Origin: Bacteroidales bacterium
GTDB lineage: Bacteria > Bacteroidota > Bacteroidia > Bacteroidales > F082
Direction of reading: 5' to 3'
DNA: 43,029 nt
Assembly (NCBI GenBank): GCA_018400955.1
Contig: JAGYLH010000016.1
Location: 1 to 43,029 of the forward strand
The notes below the pieces were generated by a model. The model searched no databases and was not told where the DNA came from. It was given only the letters and a program-made list of their open reading frames with translations. Positions within the stretch are counted from its first letter, which is position 1. Each line of letters begins with the position of its first letter. Made by a program: the position numbers and the translations under genes. Below are positions 17,732 through 27,237 of this stretch, piece by piece.

Positions 17732-18418
17732 TTAAGTAATATTTTCAAGCATTGTTATCCAATCATTAAAATGAGGACAATTGAGGCGCAATGCTGTCAA
17801 GCCAATTTCTTCAGCAACTAATGGCCCAACTTGAGCTTTTTGACCCTCATAATCTGGCAGATGTTTAATTATTCTCTTTGACGGTGCTTTTTGACGAGAT
17901 TCATTTACTTCTTCAGGTCTTTTATTTTGTATCTCCCTTTTTAAACGGTTTATCCCAGTTTGCCCATTTGGATACATTGTAATTAGTTTGTCAGGATTGA
18001 CTAATAAGAAAGTCTCAAACTCATGTAGTTGAACATATGGAATAAATTTTGGATGATTTATATCCCTTGCAATTGCAGACTCTAAGGCGATAATTCTTTT
18101 ATATGGGTCATTTAAAGATTGAATGTTTTCTGAGTACGGGCTCAAATCATCTTTTGGAAATGCATACAAATCAAGCATACTTGTATACCAAAATTGTGAT
18201 TGATTTCTGTCAGATTCCATCCACCGCAATACGTCGTTGCGAAATTTTATATATTTTAGTAGTCCCCCTTTAGATGGCTTATTATTATGCCTATCCCATC
18301 CAGTTCTAATTTTTCGAGCAGAAATAAAAATGTTTAACGGTGCAAAATGGTTGACTAACACATCGTTTACAAATGCTTCTTCGGAGCCGCCTTCCACAAT
18401 TATGTTTAAATATTTCAT
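17732..18418 (-). CDS. DUF4276 family protein, probable TOPRIM-like partner of the adjacent ATPase
   Basis: A 228-residue protein if started at the ATG at 18418, preferred over the upstream ATG at 18448 because it overlaps the ATPase stop as ATGA and has an AGGAGG Shine-Dalgarno sequence six bases upstream. From that start the N-terminus is MKYLNIIVEGGSEEAF, a strand followed by an acidic VEG-type motif (E9, E13, E14). LDLYAFPKDD follows with D83, then YVQLHEFETFL (132-136), and a C-terminal CPHFNDWITMLE segment. These are the conserved blocks of DUF4276. The E and D-x-D-like arrangement resembles TOPRIM nuclease domains. That similarity and a nuclease role are inference. Confidence 0.8.
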   Translation of the reverse strand: MKYLNIIVEGGSEEAFVNDVLVNHFAPLNIFISARKIRTGWDRHNNKPSKGGLLKYIKFRNDVLRWMESDRNQSQFWYTSMLDLYAFPKDDLSPYSENIQSLNDPYKRIIALESAIARDINHPKFIPYVQLHEFETFLLVNPDKLITMYPNGQTGINRLKREIQNKRPEEVNESRQKAPSKRIIKHLPDYEGQKAQVGPLVAEEIGLTALRLNCPHFNDWITMLENIT

Positions 18419-19518
18419 GGACGTCCTCCTATAATATTTTTTTCCCAAATTTGACCAGTAGAAAACTCCTCAAGATAAACTTGTAAACTTTCACTATCAG
18501 GACGTTTGTATTCAGAACTTCTGCTTTTCCTGTCTATTACAACCAAATCATCAAGTTCAAAATTGTTCACTAAACCAATAGATTGGGTAGCTACAAACAC
18601 CTGACAATATAAAGATGCTGTTTTAATTAGACCAGCAACAGCATCAATAGCACTTGGATGTAACCCTAACTCAGGTTCATCCAAAAATAAAACAGTTGGC
18701 AGATCCTTTGGGTTCTGTGCCATTAGACTAATTAATGCAATAGTTCTCAGCATACCATCTGAGGCTTGCCCAGCATTAAAGATTTTCTTTGTCCCTTTCT
18801 CTTTCCATCTTAAAAGAATTTGACCAAATTCATCATATAATTCAAAATCATCAAAAAAAGGCAGTACCATACGGATGTATTTTACAATTCGTAAATAATA
18901 TGGTTTTTCCTCATTCTGTAAACGATAAAGAAAACTACCTAAGTTATCACCATTTTGTTTTAACCATCTCCCATCAGATAAAGACCATTTTAAGCGCATT
19001 GGTGCAGTATCATTAGTATTATGAAACTGATAAACTATAAGTTTTTTTAATAGATTGAGTATTGCACTAGCTGTTGGATTGGAAACTTCAGGCAACTGAG
19101 CTTCTCCATGCCCAACACCACATGAACTCCAACGGGGCTCTCCTTGAATTCGCTTAGCAGTAGAACGATACTTTTCTTCTCTAAATACAAGTTTATCTGG
19201 CTTAGCAAACATCAAACTAAACATATATTCATTTGTGCCTGATGGTGTTTGGATCTCTATGAGAGCATCAATACTTTTTGTAATATCTGCTCCATCATGT
19301 AATATATCATTAGCTCCTCCCAAATAAGCTACATGTTCTTGAAGTTTACCATCTGAATTTAGCATCCAACTCAGAAATTTAAAAAATGAAATAAAATTGC
19401 TTTTACCAGCGCCATTTGGACCAATTAAAATGTTTATAGGTCGAGGTATAAACCTGTCAATTGCCTTTATGCTTTTATAACCTCTAATGGTTAAGGAATT
19501 TAGCTTCGTATCTGACAT
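18415..19518 (-). CDS. AAA family ATPase, SMC/ABC type (AAA_21), candidate defence ATPase
   Basis: A 367-residue single-domain ATPase of the RecF/OLD-like AAA_21 group. SLTIRGYKSIKAI precedes Walker A GPNGAGKS (33-40). The ABC-like signature is QASDGMLR (251-258), Walker B is VLFLDEPELGLHP (277-288), and VATQS (309-313) is at the switch position. The central part lacks a long coiled coil. It ends in GGRP, often seen in this family. The stop overlaps the DUF4276 start by four bases, so the two form a tight two-gene operon. Both genes look richer in A+T than hypF next door. ATPase plus a TOPRIM-like partner resembles PARIS and OLD-type phage-defence systems, but the exact system cannot be named. 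Confidence 0.85.
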   Translation of the reverse strand: MSDTKLNSLTIRGYKSIKAIDRFIPRPINILIGPNGAGKSNFISFFKFLSWMLNSDGKLQEHVAYLGGANDILHDGADITKSIDALIEIQTPSGTNEYMFSLMFAKPDKLVFREEKYRSTAKRIQGEPRWSSCGVGHGEAQLPEVSNPTASAILNLLKKLIVYQFHNTNDTAPMRLKWSLSDGRWLKQNGDNLGSFLYRLQNEEKPYYLRIVKYIRMVLPFFDDFELYDEFGQILLRWKEKGTKKIFNAGQASDGMLRTIALISLMAQNPKDLPTVLFLDEPELGLHPSAIDAVAGLIKTASLYCQVFVATQSIGLVNNFELDDLVVIDRKSRSSEYKRPDSESLQVYLEEFSTGQIWEKNIIGGRP

Positions 19519-20067
19519 CTTATCTTAATCTTTAAAATTTCTAATCATTTCTAATTCAATTAGGAGGACAAATTTAAATCTTTTCTGCAATCATGCCGGC
19601 GTGTATTTTTTATAATAGTAACAATTACTTGGACCGTGTATTTTTATGCATGATGGCAATGTGTCCGTAATCCTGGCGGATAAATATAGAATCCTCTTTC
19701 AAACTTTTATTTCACGATTTCCCCGCTAAATTAGCAAATACTTCCTTTTGTATGTCATTCGTTTATTTCAACCCATTTTTATGTCTGATTTTATTGCATG
19801 TGGCAAAACAGCAACAATCAAGCCCAAAAAAAAATGCAAAATGCATAGAAATGAAAGGATGCTTCCCCCTAAGAAGGCAAACAGTTTTGCAGCAAAGCTT
19901 CAAAAGGCAGTACGTTTTCTTTTACAGCATGTTCCTAATAGGTTCGCGCATCTATGAAGTGGTGGTTTTTGAAGAACTTTCTTGCCCGTTTGGGATAAAG
20001 CTCATTCGCCAATTTCACCATTCAAGCTGTTTTAACTTGCGTATTTTTTTTAAAGTATATTCTCAAA
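19519..20067. other. 549-base stretch without a recognised gene
   Basis: No protein I can support is encoded here. A plus-strand frame at 19752-20114 runs antisense into the hybrid kinase and has no recognisable motif. Visible structures are GTGTATTTTT twice (about 19602 and 19639) and a 19-base word at 19725-19743 that recurs at 29904-29922. On the minus strand this word contains TAATTTAGC, a possible promoter -7 element about 200 bases upstream of the ATPase. Confidence 0.5.
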
Positions 20068-23000
20068 CTAAACACCATATTTACTTAACAACGCCATCAA
20101 TTTTTCCTTCTTAATAGGTTTAGCTACATAATCGTTGCAGCCTGCTGCCCTGAAGCGCTGTTCGTCTCCTGTCTGGGCGAAGGCAGTTATGGCAATTATT
20201 GGCAATTCCGGCCTGAATTTTCGGATTTGTCTTGTGGCTTCATCACCACGCATCACAGGCATTTTGATGTCCATCAACACCAATGAAATATCAGTGTTTT
20301 GCTCACACACAGCTACTGCCTCTGCACCGTTGAAGGCATGGATATATTTAACACCTATTACTTTTAATACAATTTTCAGATACTCATAATTTGACTCTTC
20401 GTCTTCAGCAATCAAAATGAGTGGTTTATTTGTGCTTACTGAGGTAGAAGTTATCGTTTCATCAAGGGTTACCGACTTTGCTGAATTATTTAATGGGATG
20501 GTGAATGAAAATACTGATCCTTTCCCTTTTTCAGAAGTAACTTTAATTTCGCCACCTAGTAATGTTACAAAACTCATGGCAATTGTAAGCCCCAGTCCGC
20601 TTCCTTCATGTCCTCGTGTTAAAGAAGGATCGGCTTGTCTGAACATTTCAAAAATCAAATCCAGTTTATTGTTGTCAATACCGCTTCCGGTATCCTGAAC
20701 GAAGAAATCAATAGATCCATTTTTGATACAATAGCCACAAGTGATGCTTCCCTCCTTAGTAAATTTAACAGCGTTATCGAGTAGTTTATTAAGGATGATT
20801 TGAATAAATGCAGGATCAGAATTTACTGTCAAACTGGAAGTGTTAATAGGTAATTTAATCTCAAATTTTAACTTTTTGTCTGAGCATGCCTGTTTTGTTT
20901 TCTTGGTCACGCTAACAAAAAATGGTTCAAGTGCAAATACTTTTTTGTTCACTTCGATTGAGTTGGAGACTATTCTGGCCATATCCATATAGTCACTAAC
21001 TGTATTCATCAGCCGATTGCTCGATTGATTTATATGTTCAAGATAAACCAAGCGTTCCTCCTCAGATAGATCAGATTCTGCAATAAGTTCTGCGAAACCC
21101 AGAATTCCATTCAATGGTGTTCTGATTTCATGTGAAATATTCTGGATAAAGGCTGTTTTCAGCTTATCGCTTTCTTCGGCTTTTTCTTTGGCTTGAATCA
21201 AATCGTTGTTAAGCTGTTTTAGTTCGGTAATGTCCTGGTTAATTACCTGAAAATGTTTTTCCCTATTCCAGATTACTTCTTTACGCCACACTTTTACATG
21301 CCTGATTTCTCCATTTTTTCGCCTGATGCTGATTTCATAATCATACACATCTCCACTTTGTTGCCTGATTTTTTTTCTTTCCTGATGTTTCTGATAGCTT
21401 TGCTCAGTGTACGTTTCTATTGTGCTGGTGTTAAGGAATTCGTCGGGAGAGGAGAACTCATAAATATTTAAAAGTGCTTTGTTGACATAGATGGTTTTTC
21501 CTTCCTGGTTTACAATCCGAATACCTAATGGCGACTCATCAATGGAGTGTTTGAAGTTGTATTCGGCTTGTTTTCGCTCCGTAATATCTTCGGCAACTTT
21601 TAGATAATTGACGATTTTGCCTTGTTGATCAAATATGGGTGAAACAGAAGCCAGTTCCCAATACAATTCACCGTTCTTCTTTTTATTGTGAAATTCACCG
21701 TGCCAAACTTTGCCCGATGAAACTATTTTCCACAGTTCTTTATATAATTCATCAGATTGTTCTCCCGATTTTAATACACGGGGATTTTGCCCAATTGCTT
21801 CTTCCATACTATAACCTGTGCTTTCAGTAAATTGAGGATTTACATATTCAAGCTTTCCTTTGGTATCTGTTATGGCAATAACCGATGGGCTTTGCTGCAC
21901 AGCGGTTGAAAGCTTTATGAGTTCGCTTTCTGCTTGCTTTCGCTCGGTGATGTCAACAGATCTTCCCTGGAAACCAATAAATTCACTCTTGTCATTAAAT
22001 AACAAATTGGCTGTTATCTCCACATCTATAACTTTACCATCTTTTCTGATTTGTTTTAATTCAAATTTCTGTTGAGTAATATTTCCTTGCTTATATTCGG
22101 ATATTAAATTTTCCGCTGCGTCCTGTATAGCTTTTAGGCCATTTTCAGGTGTGAATAACCTAGGGTTTGAATTTATGAACTCGTCAGGAGTATAACCTAA
22201 AAAATGAACAATAGCATTGTTGACAAAGATAATATTGAAATTCTGATCTGTTGACCAGATTGTATCCATAGTATTTTCAGTAAATAAACGAAACTGTTTT
22301 TCGCTTTCTTTCAGTGCTTCCTCTGCCTGCTTGCGCTCGGTAATATCGGTGTGGGTGCCTACAATTCTAACTGCTTTTCCACTGTTGTTGAAAATGGCTT
22401 CTGCCCGCGATAGGATATCAACCCAATGGCCATCTTTATGTTTCATTTTAAACTCCATTACAAACCGGTCGATTTGCTTAGTAATAACCTTCTGCTGCAG
22501 TTCCCATGATTTTTTAACGTCTTCAGGCGATGTTGTTATTTCCCACACCGAGAAATCATTTGGAAGTTCATAATCTTCATAACCAATCATTTTTTTCCAA
22601 CCTGGGGAGTAATAAATTTCATTGGTTTCCAGATTCCAATCAAACAATCCATCACTAGAAGCATTCATGACAAGATTAAAACGTTCTTCGCTCTTTTTCA
22701 GTTTTTCTTCTGCGCTGTGAAGTTCATGCTTTTCTTTTGCTTCGGCCAGGGCACGCTGCACACTAAATGGTAACCTGGCAGGGCGGTCTTTCAGCACATA
22801 ATCAATAGCTCCTTTCTTGATCAGTTCTACTGCTGTTTCTTCACCAATGATACCAGAAACGCAGATAAATGGCACTTCGGGGCAGGTCTGCTGGCAAATT
22901 TCCAGTGCTCCAAAAGCATCGAAGCCCGGCAGTTTAAAGTCGGAGATGATAACATCAAATGATTTGTTTTGAAGTGCTTCCCTGAAACCCTGTTCATCTT

Positions 23001-23112
23001 CGGCATGGGTAACATCAAGCTGATATCTGGCCTCTCTTAAGTGCCAAACCGTTAGCTCCATATCCGACAGGGAGTCTTCCAGAATGAGCAATTTAAGTTT
23101 TGGATTATTCAT
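20068..23112 (-). CDS. hybrid sensor histidine kinase (REC - 4 PAS - HisKA - HATPase - REC)
   Basis: About 1014 residues if started at the ATG at 23112 (MNNPKLKLLILEDSL), which overlaps the upstream receiver gene by only eight bases. An ATG at 23142 would add ten residues. The domains in order are approximate. The N-terminal receiver (1-125) has DVIISDFKLPG. Four PAS/PAC units follow at about 140-640, each ending with a DITERK-like tag. HisKA has the phospho-accepting histidine in SHEIRTPLNG. HATPase_c has an N-box LDNAVKFTKEG and GSGLGLTIA. The C-terminal receiver has LVLMDIKMPVM and a KPIKKEK lysine. No transmembrane segment is seen, so it should be cytoplasmic. It is the last gene of the downstream signalling operon. 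Confidence 0.92.
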   Translation of the reverse strand: MNNPKLKLLILEDSLSDMELTVWHLREARYQLDVTHAEDEQGFREALQNKSFDVIISDFKLPGFDAFGALEICQQTCPEVPFICVSGIIGEETAVELIKKGAIDYVLKDRPARLPFSVQRALAEAKEKHELHSAEEKLKKSEERFNLVMNASSDGLFDWNLETNEIYYSPGWKKMIGYEDYELPNDFSVWEITTSPEDVKKSWELQQKVITKQIDRFVMEFKMKHKDGHWVDILSRAEAIFNNSGKAVRIVGTHTDITERKQAEEALKESEKQFRLFTENTMDTIWSTDQNFNIIFVNNAIVHFLGYTPDEFINSNPRLFTPENGLKAIQDAAENLISEYKQGNITQQKFELKQIRKDGKVIDVEITANLLFNDKSEFIGFQGRSVDITERKQAESELIKLSTAVQQSPSVIAITDTKGKLEYVNPQFTESTGYSMEEAIGQNPRVLKSGEQSDELYKELWKIVSSGKVWHGEFHNKKKNGELYWELASVSPIFDQQGKIVNYLKVAEDITERKQAEYNFKHSIDESPLGIRIVNQEGKTIYVNKALLNIYEFSSPDEFLNTSTIETYTEQSYQKHQERKKIRQQSGDVYDYEISIRRKNGEIRHVKVWRKEVIWNREKHFQVINQDITELKQLNNDLIQAKEKAEESDKLKTAFIQNISHEIRTPLNGILGFAELIAESDLSEEERLVYLEHINQSSNRLMNTVSDYMDMARIVSNSIEVNKKVFALEPFFVSVTKKTKQACSDKKLKFEIKLPINTSSLTVNSDPAFIQIILNKLLDNAVKFTKEGSITCGYCIKNGSIDFFVQDTGSGIDNNKLDLIFEMFRQADPSLTRGHEGSGLGLTIAMSFVTLLGGEIKVTSEKGKGSVFSFTIPLNNSAKSVTLDETITSTSVSTNKPLILIAEDEESNYEYLKIVLKVIGVKYIHAFNGAEAVAVCEQNTDISLVLMDIKMPVMRGDEATRQIRKFRPELPIIAITAFAQTGDEQRFRAAGCNDYVAKPIKKEKLMALLSKYGV

Positions 23113-23560
23113 GGCTTTTAATTTTGTTTGGTGGTTGTTCATTTACCAATACCCAGAAAACAGTTGTATGCTTTACTGCTTCCAGAAACTCTTTAAAATG
23201 AACAGGTTTTACTACATAGGCGTTCACGCCCAGTTCGTAGCATTTTTCCATATCGGGTTCTTCGCGTGAGGAGGTGAGCATAACTACAGGAATTGTTTTT
23301 AGATTGTCATCATTGCGGATGGCCTCAAGCACTTCAATGCCGTCCATACGTGGCATCTTGATATCCAATAGTATAACAGAAGGATTGCCTTTTTCTCTGT
23401 CCTTGTGTTTGCCTTTGTATTGCAGGTATTCCATAGCTTCAACGCCATCAGTTGCAGTAGCAATTTTGTTAACTAAATTGTACTCAGATAAAGCCTCAAT
23501 GGTTAGTTCCCTGTCCAGTGGGTTGTCTTCAACAAGCAAAATTGGTTTTGTGATATTCAT
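23105..23560 (-). CDS. response regulator, Rcp1-like single receiver
   Basis: A 151-residue stand-alone receiver domain. The acidic pocket is LLVEDNPLDRE, the phosphoacceptor aspartate is in VILLDIKMPRMDG, and the conserved lysine is in VVKPVHFKEF. There is no output domain. Such Rcp1-type receivers normally pass phosphate between kinases rather than bind DNA. Its ATG overlaps the upstream kinase stop as ATGA, with a GGGAGG sequence just upstream, and its end overlaps the hybrid kinase start. It is therefore translationally coupled to both kinases and probably relays between them. Confidence 0.92.
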   Translation of the reverse strand: MNITKPILLVEDNPLDRELTIEALSEYNLVNKIATATDGVEAMEYLQYKGKHKDREKGNPSVILLDIKMPRMDGIEVLEAIRNDDNLKTIPVVMLTSSREEPDMEKCYELGVNAYVVKPVHFKEFLEAVKHTTVFWVLVNEQPPNKIKSHE

Positions 23561-25930
23561 AGGTTTTCCTCCCTGATTTTAGGTGTTGTAAAATAGAATG
23601 TTGCCCCTTTTTTATGTTCAGCTTCAACCCAAACGCGACCCTGATGTTTGTGAACAATGCGCTGCACATTGGCCAGACCAATGCCGGTTCCTTCAAATTC
23701 TGTCTCGGAATGTAATCGCTGAAAAACTCCAAATAATTTATGTGCATATTTCATGTCGAAGCCTTCACCATTATCGCAAACATAAAAAACATATTCATGA
23801 GTATTTTCAGTTAAACCGACTGTTATTTCGGCTGTTTCTTTTTTGGAAGTGTATTTTATTGCATTTTCGAGCAAATTGGCCCACACCTGCCTGATTAAGG
23901 TGTAATCGGCGTAAACTTTGTTTAGGTTTTCTTTTTTCCAGTTGATTTTTCTTCCCTTCACACCCGCTTTTAACTCTTCAATCAGTTCTTCTACAAGCAG
24001 ATTCATGTCCACTTCTATTTTTCTCAATCCCTGACGACCTATTCTGGAATATTGCAAAAGGTCATCAATCAGTTTACCCATTTTCTGTGACGCACCAGTG
24101 ATTGTTTGAAGGTAATTCTGTGCTTTTTCGGGTAACTCACTACCAAAACGTTTGTTGAGAATTTCTATATATCCATTGATGTGGCGCAAGGGAGCTCTCA
24201 GGTCGTGTGAAACGGAGTAGCTGAAGGCTTCCAGTTCTTTATTGGAACTTTCTAATAAGAGTGAATGTTTTTCCAGTTCTTTTTGAGCAATTTTGTGTCG
24301 GGTGATGTCAACTACTGTTGCGATAATGGCTCTTTCACTTCCCCAGCTGATGATTGCAGGAATTCCGGAAACCCAAATTATATCTCCATCTGCATTTACA
24401 TAGCGGTATTCCATTCGCTCCATGTTTTCATTGGACAAACATGCAGCGGCTGCACTGTTTACCTTTGAAAGATCATCGGGATGAATGATTTTGACAGAGA
24501 TCGATTCAGTATCTTTGTTAACAAGTTCGTTTTCGCTGTACCCCAGTAATCTGCATAAGGCTGCATTAGCAAATTTGATTTCTTTATCGGTATAAACTGC
24601 TACACCTTCATCCATTGTTTTCAAAATGATGCGTAGCTTTTCTTCTGATTCTTGCAACTCCTGTTCAGCATTGGTCCTTTCGTTGATTTCATGCATCAAT
24701 GCGAAATTCATTTGTTCAAAGGCTTTGGTTGTTTCTTTTAACTGAGCATTTGAAAATTCAAGTTCCTTTTCCGCTGCTTTTCGTTCAGTTATATCAATGG
24801 CTGTTGCTGAAATATACTGCGGATTTCCTGAACTGTCATTAATTACAGTACCACTCATGAGCATGGGAAACTCAGTTCCATTAAAATGCATATGCCGATA
24901 TCACGTGGCTCGAAGTACCCAAGTTTAAACAGCTCTGCAGGCCCGCCAACCTCTTCCAATTGTTGTGGAGAGTGAAAAACTGAAAGATGTTTACCCACCA
25001 GTTCTTCCTGAGTAAAGCCGTGAATTTCAGCCCAGAACTTGTTTGCATATACAATATTCCCTTCAAGGTCAGCAATAGCCTTGCCTTCCACGGCATTGTC
25101 AGACATGATTTTAAAAATACGGTTTTCCTGCTCTATATGGTAGCGATCAGTAATATCCCGTGTGATACCCAGAACACCTATCAGTTCACCATTCTGGTTA
25201 TAATAAGGGGTTTTTATTGTATCGGCATATACCCTTCTTCCGTTAGCATAAGTTATCCATTCATTGTTGTGCCTTGTTTTGAGCAACTTAAGCATTTCGT
25301 TGTCGTTGTGCCTGAAGAAGTCGGCAGTTGCTCTATCAAAAGATCATAATCTGTTTTACCCACAATTTCTTCACGTTTGTTACCTACAAATTCAGCAAAA
25401 TGTGGATTACAACCAAGGTAAAAGCCATTTTTATCTTTAAAGAAAATAAGATCTGGAATACTGTCCAATAATGAGCTGATCAAATTGGTTTTTTGCAGCA
25501 CTGCTTCTTCGGCTTGTTTAAATCCCGTTACATCCTGATGTGCCCCCAGCATTCTGATTGGTTTTCCGCTGGCATCGCGTATGGCAAGCCCGCGACAACG
25601 TATCCACTTTGTTGAACCGTCTTTATGGGTGTAGCGCACAATCTGATCGTAGGGATGGTTGGGATTTTCGCAATGCTTTACGAAGTTTTCAGTTGCGGCT
25701 TTCAAATCTTCCTGGTTGATAATACTTTGCCAGGCGCATGATTTGTGTGGCATTTCATCGGGGTTGTAACCCAATACTGTCCAGAATCGGGCATTCATCC
25801 ATTCGTTTTCCGGATTTTCCAAATCCCAGTACCAAAGACCGTCCAATGAACCTTCCTGAATGAAGTCGAAAATACTATCATCGGTTTTCATTAACTTGTA
25901 GAGCTCTTTTTTCAGGTAGTTGTCGGCCAT
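23557..25930 (-). CDS. PAS-rich sensor histidine kinase, split by two frameshifts
   Basis: Three overlapping frames (25253-25930, 24855-25295 and 23557-24891) make one kinase. Restoring one T in the short A/T run at 25338-25341 joins the first two (LFDRATADFFRHNDNEMLK). Restoring one base near 24895 joins the last two (FEPRDI then HMHFNGTEFP). The result would be 791 residues, exactly in frame. Four PAS/PAC units are followed by HisKA with SVSHDLRAPLRHINGY and HATPase_c with LLENAIKYTSK and GTGIGLANVQRI. This kinase type often pairs with Rcp1-like receivers, and one follows with a four-base overlap. No membrane segment is visible. Confidence 0.87.
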
Positions 25931-26011
25931 AATATTCCATTTGAAAGTTAAAAAGAAACTGATGTTGATGCTGAATTATGAATGCATATATAATAGTTTT
26001 GTGAACTCTGC

Positions 26012-26362
26012 TTATCTTAATATGATGTCCTTTATCTTTTCGAATTCCATGTTCTTATCCAAAAAATAATTAGCTCCCATCTCGAAGCATTTTTTTTTGT
26101 ACTGAGGAAATGGAAAGTTAGTAAGCATGCAGACTTTCGTTTGCATTTTCAATTCCCTGATTTTCTTTAAAACTTCAATCCCGTTCATTTCAGGCATCCT
26201 GATGTCAAGTATAACCAGATCAGGATTTTCTGCACAAATCAATTCCATGGCAAGGCGTCCGTTTTCTGCTTCATAGATTTCTATTCTTTCATTCAAGCCA
26301 TTTAATAATTTGCAGAGTCTGTCTCTCAACAACCAGGAATCATCTGCAATAACTATTTTCAT
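26012..26362 (-). CDS. response regulator receiver protein (CheY-like)
   Basis: A 116-residue single receiver domain beginning MKIVIADDSWLLRDRL. The phosphoacceptor aspartate is in LVILDIRMPEMNG, the threonine is in CMLTNF, and the conserved lysine is in FLDKNMEF. No output domain is present, so it is probably a relay or regulates a partner protein. It is 81 bases upstream of the PAS kinase on the same strand and is likely the first gene of the operon running to 20068. Confidence 0.9.
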   Translation of the reverse strand: MKIVIADDSWLLRDRLCKLLNGLNERIEIYEAENGRLAMELICAENPDLVILDIRMPEMNGIEVLKKIRELKMQTKVCMLTNFPFPQYKKKCFEMGANYFLDKNMEFEKIKDIILR

Positions 26363-26598
26363 TTTATGAATTAGTTTATGATTTTGGTAAAAGGACTATT
26401 CCTTTCGCCAGAAAGGATAAAGATAATCAATGTAAACAGAGAAGTATGTAGTATTTCTAACTAAAACGTGTAGGGATAAACTGATTTATTTGTAGTGGAA
26501 TACTTACATGAAGGCGTAAGAGGGAGGGAGAGACTGAGAGACTGAAGGCCGAAGAGACTGAGGGGGACTTATGCCCATACGCTTCTCCGCCATTAAAT
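26363..26598. repeat. intergenic stretch with a short GAGACTGA repeat
   Basis: This gap between the two signalling operons holds no gene. At about 26527-26570 the sequence is purine-rich and repeats AGAGACTGA words three times with interruptions. The words are similar in flavour to those in the repeat patch at 11190-11560, such as GAGACTGTGAG. Confidence 0.45.
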
Positions 26599-27228
26599 CT
26601 ATTCTATCAGCCCATTTTTATATGCATATAAAGCAATCTCTGAGTTGCTTTTCATTTCCATCTTTTCAAGAAGTCGTGTGCGGTAAGTGCTGACGGTTCT
26701 TTCGCTTATGAAGAGTTTCTCTCCTATCTCTTTCAGCGAAATACCTTTTGCAAGAAAGCACATCACCTGAAATTCCCTTTCTGATAAGCTTTCATGCAGG
26801 ACTGCATCATTATTATCATTGAAGTCAGAAACAAGTATTCCGATCACATCTGACGAAACATATTTTCCTCCTGAAGAGATTTTCTTTATTGCAAGTTCGA
26901 GCTCTTCTGTAGTGCTGTCTTTCGAAATATACCCTCCAGCACCTAGTTTCAACGCGCGAATAGCATACTGTTTCTGTGGATGAACACTCATAATCAGAAT
27001 CTTTTCCTTGATCTTATTTGATTCAAGTGCCTTTAAAATATCTAATCCACTTAAGCCAGGCATTGATATATCTAGGATCACAAAATCAAATTCTCCTGAT
27101 TCTATTTTAATGAGAGCTTCATTACCATCCTTTGCCTCTTCAACAAAATCAGCCAGACCAGTTTTTTTAAGCATCTGTTTTAGTCCCTCACGAACCACCT
27201 GATGATCATCAGCAAGTAATATTTTCAT
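26599..27228 (-). CDS. NarL/FixJ-family response regulator (REC + LuxR-type HTH)
   Basis: A 209-residue DNA-binding regulator. The receiver (1-120) has LLADDHQVVREGL, phosphoacceptor FVILDISMPGLSG and lysine SKDSTTE. The C-terminal LuxR-type helix-turn-helix (about 145-205) reads LSEREFQVMCFLAKGISLKE followed by SERTVSTYRTRLLEKM. It starts nine bases after the upstream PAS/HisKA_3 kinase stop, so the two form a classic NarX/NarL-like two-component pair. The target genes are unknown. Confidence 0.94.
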   Translation of the reverse strand: MKILLADDHQVVREGLKQMLKKTGLADFVEEAKDGNEALIKIESGEFDFVILDISMPGLSGLDILKALESNKIKEKILIMSVHPQKQYAIRALKLGAGGYISKDSTTEELELAIKKISSGGKYVSSDVIGILVSDFNDNNDAVLHESLSEREFQVMCFLAKGISLKEIGEKLFISERTVSTYRTRLLEKMEMKSNSEIALYAYKNGLIE

Positions 27229-27237
27229 GGTTTAAAG

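Noticed and set aside
17732-19518. Naming the ATPase/DUF4276 pair as PARIS
   Set aside because: PARIS uses a DUF4435 protein as its second component; the sequence here fits DUF4276, so the name would be over-reach.
19752-20114. Plus-strand open frame of 120 codons downstream of the ATPase cassette
   Set aside because: It has no motifs, is low in complexity and runs antisense into the C-terminal receiver domain of the hybrid kinase.
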